Positions 1 to 5,585 of a DNA stretch of 10,336 nt are shown piece after piece. A model generated the notes under the pieces. That model was not told the origin of the DNA, did no database searches, and worked only from the letters and a program-made list of their open reading frames with translations. The position numbers were made by a program, and so were the translations under genes. This DNA is from an uncultured Alistipes sp. (GTDB lineage: Bacteria > Bacteroidota > Bacteroidia > Bacteroidales > Rikenellaceae): contig CALGRZ010000128.1 of assembly GCA_937880705.1 (NCBI GenBank), positions 1 to 10,336 of the forward strand. Reading direction: 5' to 3'. Position 1 is the first letter of the stretch; each line of letters begins with the position of its first letter.

Positions 1-643
1 CGCGGAGGGGCATGATTACTGATTCCACGCGCGGGTCGGCAGAGACCATGTCGTTGAAGCGGGCTATGCCCTGGGTCTGCTTGTCCTGCGGGAGGGGATC
101 CTGGCAGACTTTGCCGTCCCAGAGGACGTTGTCTGCGAGGATGAGGCCGCCGGGGCGGACCATGTCGAACACAAGGTCGTAGTATTCGCAGTATTCGCGC
201 TTGTTGGCGTCCATGTAGACTATGTCATATAACTTGTCATTGTCGGCTTCTATGCCATCTGCGATGCCCATCTCAGACCGCATAGCTGCCAGTGTCTCTT
301 TGCAGTCTCCTATATGGAGAGATACTCTGTCGGCAACTCCGGCTCGGTCGAATCCCTCAAGGATGAGGTCTTCGAGCTCGTCGTTGAGCTCGAGCGTGTC
401 AAGGTGCCCGTCTTCCGGCATGGCCATGGCAAGGCAGATTGCGGAATATCCTGTGAATGTGCCGAGTTCAAGTATGCGCCTGGCTCCGCTGGTCTTCACG
501 ATTATGCGGAGCAGCTCGCCCTGAATCGCTCCGGAAAGCATTCTGGCATGGTTGGTCCTGATATGAGTCTGCTTTGCCACCCAGTCCAGAGCCTCCCCCT
601 GAGCACTCACATGCTCCTCAATATATTTATAAACCTTCTCCAT
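1..643 (-). CDS. SAM-dependent O-methyltransferase, C-terminus cut by window edge
   Basis: This is a class I SAM-dependent methyltransferase of the COG4122 / caffeoyl-CoA O-methyltransferase-like family, which moves a methyl group from SAM to a hydroxyl in a metal-assisted reaction. I translated 214 codons from ATG at 643-641. The SAM-binding motif I (ELGTFTGYSA) lies near residues 59-68. Acidic residue E85 ends the following beta strand (LDTLE) and should contact the SAM ribose. The metal-site segments MDANK (about 144-148) and DNVLWDGKV (about 171-179) are both present. Family members are about 210-220 aa, so only a few C-terminal residues should be missing. The start fits the usual family N-terminus (YIEEHVSAQGEAL), but no Shine-Dalgarno sequence is visible. 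The gene is last in a minus-strand run, and its ATG begins only 14 nt after an inverted-repeat element. The natural substrate cannot be told from sequence; some bacterial relatives (TrmR) modify tRNA. Confidence 0.88.
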   Translation of the reverse strand, partial: MEKVYKYIEEHVSAQGEALDWVAKQTHIRTNHARMLSGAIQGELLRIIVKTSGARRILELGTFTGYSAICLAMAMPEDGHLDTLELNDELEDLILEGFDRAGVADRVSLHIGDCKETLAAMRSEMGIADGIEADNDKLYDIVYMDANKREYCEYYDLVFDMVRPGGLILADNVLWDGKVCQDPLPQDKQTQGIARFNDMVSADPRVESVIMPLR

Positions 644-657
644 AATCTTATTGTTTG

Positions 658-829
658 TGGAGACACATGTATTCTAAAACCCTGGCCGCCCGTGGCCTGG
701 TGAACGGTCGTGAGTGCCTTTAGAGAAAGTCCTGTGGACTTTCGTGCACGAGCAGCAGGGCTTTAGTCCGCCGGTCGGGCCCATCGCTTGCGATGGGAGG
801 GATTTAGTTTTAGAATACATGTGTCTCCA
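658..829. repeat. 172-bp element with 23-bp perfect inverted ends and nested hairpins
   Basis: The left arm (658-680, starting TGGAGACACATG) and right arm (807-829, ending CATGTGTCTCCA) are perfect reverse complements over 23 bp. Three smaller palindromes lie between them. One is a 7-bp stem with a single T-T mismatch (681-687 with 694-700). One is a perfect 8-bp stem, GAAAGTCC-TGT-GGACTTTC, at 725-743. One is a 7-bp stem (780-786 with 791-797). A self-complementary CGTGCACG sits at 743-750. No transposase or other convincing reading frame lies inside. The element fills the gap between the M16 stop codon (ends at 830) and the methyltransferase start (643), so it would be transcribed if the two genes share an mRNA. 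It could be a non-autonomous MITE-like repeat or a structured leader or intercistronic RNA. I see no clear target-site duplication. Confidence 0.8.
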
Positions 830-2059
830 TTATATATATATAAGTCTTGACAGTTTTTCCGGGTTGAAGATGGTGCGGGCCATTTCGCGGATGTCTTCTG
901 CCGTTATGGCTTCCACCAGCTCTCTGTTCTCCTTGCCTGTGCTTATCTTTCCATATGCCAGGAGCCCCTTGCCCATGGACAGGCACTGGGTCTCCCCGTT
1001 GTCGCTGCTTATGGCCAGCTGGCTCAGCAGCTGCTTCTTCGCCGCCTTGAGGCGACGCTCGGACATCAGCTCCTCCTGGAGTCGCTTCAGTTCCTTGTCA
1101 ATGGCCTTGATGCACTTCTCCAGATTATGCTTGTCGCATCCCAGACTTATGGCCACGATGCCCGTGTCAGCATACTGCGTATAGCCGCACTCCACTCCGT
1201 ATACCCATCCGTTCTTCTCACGCAGGATGGAGTTGAGGATAGAGTTGTTGGCCGGACCTCCCAGAATGTTGCACAGCAGGACAGTGGCAAGCCTCTCGCG
1301 ATCCTGATAAAGCGATGGCGCAAGACCTCCTATGACGCAGTTGGCCTGATGGTTCCTCTTGTTGAGAGTCATGTCGAAAGGTTCTGCGACCGGTGTCATG
1401 TTTCTTGTCTCGGAAGGCATGTCCGGCGTATCTGCAGGGAAGAACCTGCCTGCAAGTTTGAGAACGGTCTTCTCCATCACCTTCTCGTCCAGGTCGGCCA
1501 CGATGCTGAATGCCATCCTGCCAGGCACGAATTTCTCCTTGACGAATCTCATGAGTTCGTCTCTGGTGATCTTTCTTACGGACGCTTTGGTGCCGAGGAT
1601 GTTGCCGCTGAGCGGATGCCCCTTGAACAGCAGCTCCTCGAACTTGTCGTATATGTCTTCGGACGGAGTGTCCTTGTATGACTGGATCTCGTCGATGACC
1701 ACTCCTTTCTCTGTATTGATCTCGTAGTCAGGGAAGACAGGGTCTGTGGCAAGTTCGAACAACAGGGCTGCAGCCTTGTTGAGGTCCTCCTTGAGGACCG
1801 TCGCATGGAGCACGATCTCCTCCTTTGTGGTGAATGCGTTTAGCTCTCCGCCGAGCTTGTCCAGATAATTGTTGATTACAGCGGCGCTCCTGCGTCCCGT
1901 GCCTTTGAATATGGTATGTTCGACAAAGTGGGCTATCCCGCTGTGGAAGCCCTCTTCGTCTCTCGTGCCGCATCGTATGCTGAGCGCGCAGTAGGCTACG
2001 GCCGAGCCGCCGCGCCTTACGGCATATTGCAGACCGCAGTCCGCCTTACCTGTCATCAT
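830..2059 (-). CDS. M16 family zinc metallopeptidase (short, M16B type)
   Basis: This is an insulinase/pitrilysin-type zinc peptidase of 409 aa, the usual length for short M16B proteins such as the bacterial processing-peptidase-like YmxG group. The inverted zinc motif HxxEH appears as HFVEH at residues 44-48. The third ligand is probably E124 in the segment VVIDEIQSYKD, 77 residues after E47, which is normal family spacing. The conserved GGELNAFTTKEE region follows at about 70-81, and the second half resembles the M16 C-terminal substrate-holding domain. There is no signal peptide, which suggests a cytosolic enzyme that degrades or processes peptides. The ATG overlaps the stop of the upstream gene in an ATGA arrangement, so translation is probably coupled. 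A second in-frame ATG directly follows, and the purine-rich GGAAGGA just upstream serves either one. The stop codon abuts the inverted-repeat element. Confidence 0.92.
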   Translation of the reverse strand: MMTGKADCGLQYAVRRGGSAVAYCALSIRCGTRDEEGFHSGIAHFVEHTIFKGTGRRSAAVINNYLDKLGGELNAFTTKEEIVLHATVLKEDLNKAAALLFELATDPVFPDYEINTEKGVVIDEIQSYKDTPSEDIYDKFEELLFKGHPLSGNILGTKASVRKITRDELMRFVKEKFVPGRMAFSIVADLDEKVMEKTVLKLAGRFFPADTPDMPSETRNMTPVAEPFDMTLNKRNHQANCVIGGLAPSLYQDRERLATVLLCNILGGPANNSILNSILREKNGWVYGVECGYTQYADTGIVAISLGCDKHNLEKCIKAIDKELKRLQEELMSERRLKAAKKQLLSQLAISSDNGETQCLSMGKGLLAYGKISTGKENRELVEAITAEDIREMARTIFNPEKLSRLIYI

Positions 2060-2904
2060 TTCCTTCCGCGGTATGAGTTTATGCGTTTGATGTCCTCGGC
2101 CAGGAATCCGGGTCCGAGCTTCTTTGTGATCCTGTGGCGACGGAAGTAATATAGTTCATGCGTCTCAGAGTTGATGAGCATCTTGTAGCAGAACGAGCCC
2201 GGCTGAGCATCAGTCGGCGTTACGACGTAGCTGACGAGCGTGTTCGGCTCATTCTCGAGCATGCAGTCGTCTGCACTGTCCTCGTCTGTAATGACCATGT
2301 CGGAGTCGAAGTTGAGGTCTCTGAACTCCCTGGTGATCTCGCTGCTGAGGTCGTCCTCGGAGAATACGAACTCCATGTTCTTCGCCTTCGCAATGTTCAT
2401 TGAATTGTTGCTGAGGCCTATATAACCGTCGGTGTCCTTTTCCATGGACATCAGAGCGTGCTTCTGTATGATGTCCAGGAATGCGGGGAGGAATACCATC
2501 TCTCTTCCTGACGGGTCTTCCGCAGGAGCGAATGGTATGAATACAACCTCGAGCATGGAGTTGATTGTCGCTCCTGTGCCTCCCTTTACAAGTGACAGCA
2601 GGTCGAGGCCAGGCTCGGACTCCTTCTTGAACTGGCTGCTGGTGGTCAGCAGGAAATAGAAGTCGCTGCTGTTTCTGTCTCTCTGGAATTCCTCCCATGT
2701 GCAGAACTCATACGGCGAGACTCTCCACCTTGCCTTCACTTCATCCTGAAGGGCAATGTCGTAGAAATCGTTACCGGTCAGCACGACCTTTGTTATTTTC
2801 TCTGTGAAATCGCTGATCTTAACCTTCTTTGTGTTGATCTGGGCCTGAGCGCCTGCCATCAGCGGAAGCAGCGCCACAGCCAGCATAATAAAAAGCTTTC
2901 TCAT
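2056..2904 (-). CDS. Secreted protein of unknown function
   Basis: I do not recognise this 282-aa protein. It starts with a basic, hydrophobic signal peptide (MRKLFIMLAVALLPLMAG) with likely cleavage after AGA or AQA at about residues 18-22, so it should be exported to the periplasm or cell surface. No lipobox cysteine follows. The mature part is mixed alpha/beta and fairly acidic. It has a hydrophobic segment around EVVFIPFAPAED and a Tyr-rich C-terminal stretch (THELYYFRRHRITKK) that could be a beta hairpin. I see no catalytic motif. I chose ATG at 2904; an in-frame TTG at 2916 would add four residues that fit a signal peptide poorly. A TATTTTTG promoter-like box lies just upstream. The gene overlaps the M16 peptidase by 4 bases, which implies co-expression, but the M16 protein lacks an export signal, so direct partnership is unclear. 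Confidence 0.82.
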   Translation of the reverse strand: MRKLFIMLAVALLPLMAGAQAQINTKKVKISDFTEKITKVVLTGNDFYDIALQDEVKARWRVSPYEFCTWEEFQRDRNSSDFYFLLTTSSQFKKESEPGLDLLSLVKGGTGATINSMLEVVFIPFAPAEDPSGREMVFLPAFLDIIQKHALMSMEKDTDGYIGLSNNSMNIAKAKNMEFVFSEDDLSSEITREFRDLNFDSDMVITDEDSADDCMLENEPNTLVSYVVTPTDAQPGSFCYKMLINSETHELYYFRRHRITKKLGPGFLAEDIKRINSYRGRK

Positions 2905-2921
2905 ATCAAGGCGCAAAGTTA

Positions 2922-2929
2922 CAAAAATA
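2922..2929 (-). promoter_or_regulatory. Candidate -7 promoter element for the secreted protein / M16 operon
   Basis: On the minus strand this reads TATTTTTG, matching the Bacteroidota sigma-ABfr -7 consensus TAnnTTTG. It sits 17 bases before the chosen ATG at 2904, leaving a short leader. I found no clear -33 TTTG at the expected 17-20 base spacing, so the call rests on one box and on position. Confidence 0.5.
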
Positions 2930-2933
2930 GTGC

Positions 2934-2941
2934 TATATTTG
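2934..2941 (+). promoter_or_regulatory. Candidate -7 promoter element for dnaX
   Basis: TATATTTG matches the Bacteroidota -7 consensus TAnnTTTG. It ends only six bases before the dnaX ATG at 2948, so the transcript would have almost no 5' leader. It lies next to the opposing element at 2922-2929, making this a compact divergent promoter region of 43 bases. No good -33 TTTG is visible. Confidence 0.5.
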
Positions 2942-2947
2942 TAAATT

Positions 2948-4687
2948 ATGAGTCAATATATAGTATCAGCAAGAAAGTACAGGCCGGACTCCTTCGGGAC
3001 CCTGATAGGCCAGGATAATATAGCGCAGACCCTGAAGAATTCCATCCTTCGCGGTCAGCTCGCGCATGCATACCTCTTCTGCGGACCGCGCGGAGTCGGC
3101 AAGACGACCACAGCACGTATCTTCGCGAAGATGATCAACTGCTCCAATCCATCTGCAGAGATGGAACCATGCGGTACATGCGAGTCGTGCCAGTCGTTTG
3201 CTGAAGGACGCTCATATTGTATCCATGAGCTTGATGCCGCTTCAAATAACGGAGTGGAGGATATAAAGACACTGATGGATCAGGTCCGCATACCTCCGCA
3301 GGTCGGCAAGTACAGCGTATACATCATCGACGAGGTGCACATGCTCTCTCAGTCGGCGTTCAATGCCTTTCTCAAGACACTTGAGGAACCGCCTGCACAT
3401 GCGATCTTCATCCTTGCCACCACAGAGAAACATAAGATACTTCCGACTATCCTGTCCCGCTGTCAGACTTACGACTTCAACAGGATCACAGTGGAGAACA
3501 TAGTGAAGAATCTCCGCATGGTGGCGACAAGCGAGGGCATAACCATCGATGACGAGTCGCTTCATGTTATAGCCCACAAGGCTGACGGAGCGATGCGTGA
3601 TGCGCTCACTATTTTTGACCAGACTGTGGCATTCTGCGGCACTGACGTGAAGTATCAGGATGTGCTTCGCAACCTGAATGTGCTTGATTATGAGTATAGT
3701 TTCTCTCTTGTGGATGCATTCCTCAAAGGAGACTATTCATCAGCGCTTCTGGCTTTTGACGAGATATTGACAAAAGGTTTCAATGCGCTGCATTTCGTTG
3801 CTGCATTGTCTTCGCATCTGCGTGATCTGATCGTCAGCAAGAGCGGGGGACTGGAGGCGCTTCTCGAGCTCCCGGATTCCCTCAAGAAGAAATATAAGGA
3901 ACAGGCAGACAGATGCCATATGAAGTTCCTCTATGACGCCCTTGGCGTGACCACGGCATGTGAGGCCGGATACAGGGCCAGCGTGAATCCTCGTCTGCAT
4001 ATCGAGTTCGCGCTCATGCGCCTCAGCTTCCTGATGGCAGCTTCGGTTCCGGCATCAGCATCGGCACAGCCCGCTCCGGCAGCGACGCCTGTCGCTCAGC
4101 CGGCTCCTGCGCAGCCAGCTCCATCTCCAGCTGCCGCACCTGCCGCACCTGCTGCACAGCCTGCGCCAGCAGCGGCTCCGGCCGCTGAGGCCGCTCCAGC
4201 TGCAGAGCAGCCGCAGCGCCGCGCCCGCGCCGTGCGTCAGACTCCATCTGCCGCTTCGATGAAGGCGATGGTCGACAAGGAGGCGGAAGAGGTGGCTGTC
4301 GTCAGCGGCGATATGGCACCGTCTGAGGAGCTGCTCAAGGCAAAGTGGCCTGAACTCGCTAAGGAATATGCGTCCAAGCCTCGTATGGCAAGCATGCTTG
4401 CTACTACGACGTTGAAGATCACAGGTGATGACACTCAGCGTGTCGTTACATTCATGGTGGACAACGACGCCCAGAAGGCGTGGGTGGAGAGCAAGCTTCT
4501 CCACGACCTCGAGGGAAGATTCCAGAGGATAGTCGGCTCGCCGAAGGTTCTTCTGCGTGTGGATGTGACTCCGGCAGAGGAAGTGAAGCCGGTGGCATAC
4601 ATGCCTGAAGACAAGGCGAAGGAACTCATGGCGGAGAACGATGAGGTCAAGAATCTGGTCAAAGACCTCGGACTTGATGTAAAATAG
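2948..4687 (+). CDS. dnaX: DNA polymerase III subunit gamma/tau
   Basis: This is the AAA+ clamp-loader subunit that loads the beta sliding clamp and holds the replicase together. The 579-aa protein starts with the typical SARKYRP motif. It has Walker A GPRGVGKT at residues 46-53, a four-Cys zinc module (C65, C75, C78, C81), Walker B DEVH at 128-131, and the SRC sensor/arginine-finger motif at 170-172 in PTILSRCQTYDF. The collar domain runs to about residue 360. An Ala/Pro-rich linker (about 363-424) follows, then a C-terminal tau-type domain of about 150 residues. I saw no A-rich slippery site like that used in E. coli to make gamma, so only the full-length form is supported. The start lies just after a promoter-like box and has no Shine-Dalgarno sequence. 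Frequent AGA/AGG arginine and GGA glycine codons contrast with genes to the right. Confidence 0.97.
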   Translation: MSQYIVSARKYRPDSFGTLIGQDNIAQTLKNSILRGQLAHAYLFCGPRGVGKTTTARIFAKMINCSNPSAEMEPCGTCESCQSFAEGRSYCIHELDAASNNGVEDIKTLMDQVRIPPQVGKYSVYIIDEVHMLSQSAFNAFLKTLEEPPAHAIFILATTEKHKILPTILSRCQTYDFNRITVENIVKNLRMVATSEGITIDDESLHVIAHKADGAMRDALTIFDQTVAFCGTDVKYQDVLRNLNVLDYEYSFSLVDAFLKGDYSSALLAFDEILTKGFNALHFVAALSSHLRDLIVSKSGGLEALLELPDSLKKKYKEQADRCHMKFLYDALGVTTACEAGYRASVNPRLHIEFALMRLSFLMAASVPASASAQPAPAATPVAQPAPAQPAPSPAAAPAAPAAQPAPAAAPAAEAAPAAEQPQRRARAVRQTPSAASMKAMVDKEAEEVAVVSGDMAPSEELLKAKWPELAKEYASKPRMASMLATTTLKITGDDTQRVVTFMVDNDAQKAWVESKLLHDLEGRFQRIVGSPKVLLRVDVTPAEEVKPVAYMPEDKAKELMAENDEVKNLVKDLGLDVK

Positions 4688-4694
4688 GACTGAT

Positions 4695-5342
4695 ATGAAA
4701 CTTAGATGTGAGAATCTGGTCAAGAAGTATGGACCAAGAACAGTGGTGAAGGGTGTCTCGATGGAGGTCGAGCAGGGAGAGATCGTAGGATTCCTCGGAC
4801 CGAACGGTGCGGGAAAGACAACCGCTTCGTATGCTGTGTTGCCGGAGATGTTGGAGTGTCGCGATTTTGTCAATGCAGACGAGATTGCACGAGGCCTGTC
4901 GCCCTTCAACCCTGCGGGTGTGTCTATTGAGGCGGGACGACTGATGCGTAAGCGTATGGATGTGCTGATGTCGGAGGGTGCCGACTTCGCCTTTGAGACG
5001 ACGCTTGCTACGCGTTACTACACCCGTCTTATCCGCGAGGCACAGGAGAAAGGCTACTTTGTATCGTTGTTGTTCTTCTGGCTTCCTTCGCCTGACCAGG
5101 CTGTTGAACGCGTGGCTCGCCGTGTGGCGGAGGGTGGTCATAATGTGCCGGCCGAGGTGGTGCGTCGTCGATATTATCGTGGCATACGCTACCTTACATC
5201 GTTATATACGTCGTTGTGCGACTATTGGGTTATTTACGACAACAGTTCGGCTGATGGTGTAAAAAAGATAGCCTACGGCACCAAAGACGAAATAAGAGAG
5301 GTGGTTGATTCGTTATCATACCGTAAGATATGCAAAATGTAG
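4695..5342 (+). CDS. Chimeric frame: LptB N-terminus joined to zeta-toxin-type kinase
   Basis: This 215-aa frame is two proteins joined at the P-loop. Residues 1-34 are the start of an ABC ATPase closely resembling LptB, the lipopolysaccharide-export ATPase (ENLVKKYGPRTVVKGVS, then EQGEIVGFLGPNGAGKTT). LptB's Q-loop, LSGGQ signature and Walker B never appear. From about residue 44 the sequence is a zeta-toxin/COG4185 kinase: ASYAVLPEMLECRDFVNADEIARGLSPF, FETTLATR at 100-107, and a basic segment RRVAEGGHNVPAEVVRRRY at 142-160. K41 to D62 is 21 residues, the same as K46 to D67 in the pSM19035 zeta toxin, so D62 is the likely catalytic base. Zeta kinases phosphorylate UDP-N-acetylglucosamine. 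The ATG has a TAGGAC Shine-Dalgarno overlapping the dnaX stop, which belongs to the lptB part; the native zeta start is absent. Most likely this is an assembly or recombination chimera and not a working fusion. Confidence 0.85.
   Translation: MKLRCENLVKKYGPRTVVKGVSMEVEQGEIVGFLGPNGAGKTTASYAVLPEMLECRDFVNADEIARGLSPFNPAGVSIEAGRLMRKRMDVLMSEGADFAFETTLATRYYTRLIREAQEKGYFVSLLFFWLPSPDQAVERVARRVAEGGHNVPAEVVRRRYYRGIRYLTSLYTSLCDYWVIYDNSSADGVKKIAYGTKDEIREVVDSLSYRKICKM
4797..4823 (+). other. Chimera breakpoint within Walker A coding sequence
   Basis: These 27 bases encode GPNGAGKTT, the nucleotide-binding loop shared by LptB-type ABC ATPases and zeta-type kinases. Upstream the protein is LptB-like; downstream it is zeta-like. 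Arg codons change from a mix with many AGA/AGG to nearly all CGN, and GGA for Gly becomes rare. A shared stretch of this length is enough for a short-k-mer assembly graph to cross between genomes. It could also mark homology-directed recombination. Confidence 0.75.
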
Positions 5343-5353
5343 AGGAAAAAAAT

Positions 5354-5512
5354 ATGAGTGAAATGGAGTTGGAGCAGTTGCAGGAGAAGATTGACGCCGG
5401 CATCTTGCTGGCCCAGCAACGCTTGAAGGAACGAGTAAAACGCGAAGACGGCGAGTTGGTTGTTATGCGTGATGGAAAGATTACGCACCTCTCGGCCGAA
5501 GAGCTGGATTAA
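5354..5512 (+). CDS. 52-aa small protein paired with the zeta-like kinase, candidate antitoxin
   Basis: This short acidic/basic protein starts MSEMELEQLQEKIDAG. It has a predicted amphipathic helix (about residues 3-34) followed by a small beta-like end (GELVVMRDGKITHL, about 36-49). I chose ATG at 5354 because AGAGGA at 5341-5346 gives a good Shine-Dalgarno with 7-base spacing. An upstream in-frame ATG at 5330 lies inside the end of the kinase frame and lacks one. The gene begins 11 bases after the kinase stop, so both should be on one mRNA. From memory, small proteins with a similar ELVVxRDGK-type C-terminus often neighbour zeta-family genes in Bacteroidota. An antitoxin role is inferred from this pairing only. 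It shows no resemblance to epsilon antitoxin or the HTH protein PezA. Confidence 0.7.
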   Translation: MSEMELEQLQEKIDAGILLAQQRLKERVKREDGELVVMRDGKITHLSAEELD

Positions 5513-5530
5513 TCTGTCTATTTTAGGATA

Positions 5531-5569
5531 AATAAAAACGCCTCAAACTTGGTTTGGGGCGTTTTTATT
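5531..5569. terminator. Bidirectional intrinsic terminator
   Basis: An 18-bp stem (5531-5548 with 5552-5569, one T-G wobble) closes a TTG loop. Its outer part is A-rich on the left (AATAAAAACGCC) and T-rich on the right (GGCGTTTTTATT), so it can end transcription from both sides. It lies between the convergent small-protein gene and the dipeptidyl peptidase gene, which is the expected place. Confidence 0.92.
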
Positions 5570-5585
5570 CTTTCTCGGTGAGAGA

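Noticed and set aside
658..829. Inverted-repeat element read as a simple intrinsic terminator for the M16 gene
   Set aside because: The arms are 126 bases apart, the inner hairpins are GC-rich, and no T-run follows the stem on the minus strand.
714..1184. Plus-strand frame overlapping the inverted-repeat element, considered as a transposase
   Set aside because: Most of it is antisense to the M16 peptidase gene, it shows no transposase motif, and it crosses the end of the element.
2948..4687. Programmed frameshift in dnaX making a shorter gamma form
   Set aside because: I found no A-rich heptamer of the A-AAA-AAG type followed by a stem, so there is no sequence support.
4055..4909. A 284-codon minus-strand open frame across the dnaX 3' end and the chimera junction
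   Set aside because: It is antisense to the dnaX linker and C-terminal domain. Its Arg/Cys/Ser-rich run mirrors the Ala/Pro-rich codons of the linker.
4695..5342. Accepting the LptB-zeta frame as a new functional fusion enzyme
   Set aside because: The ABC part lacks every motif after the P-loop, and the switch matches both a shared sequence and a change in codon use. A join between two genomes explains this better.
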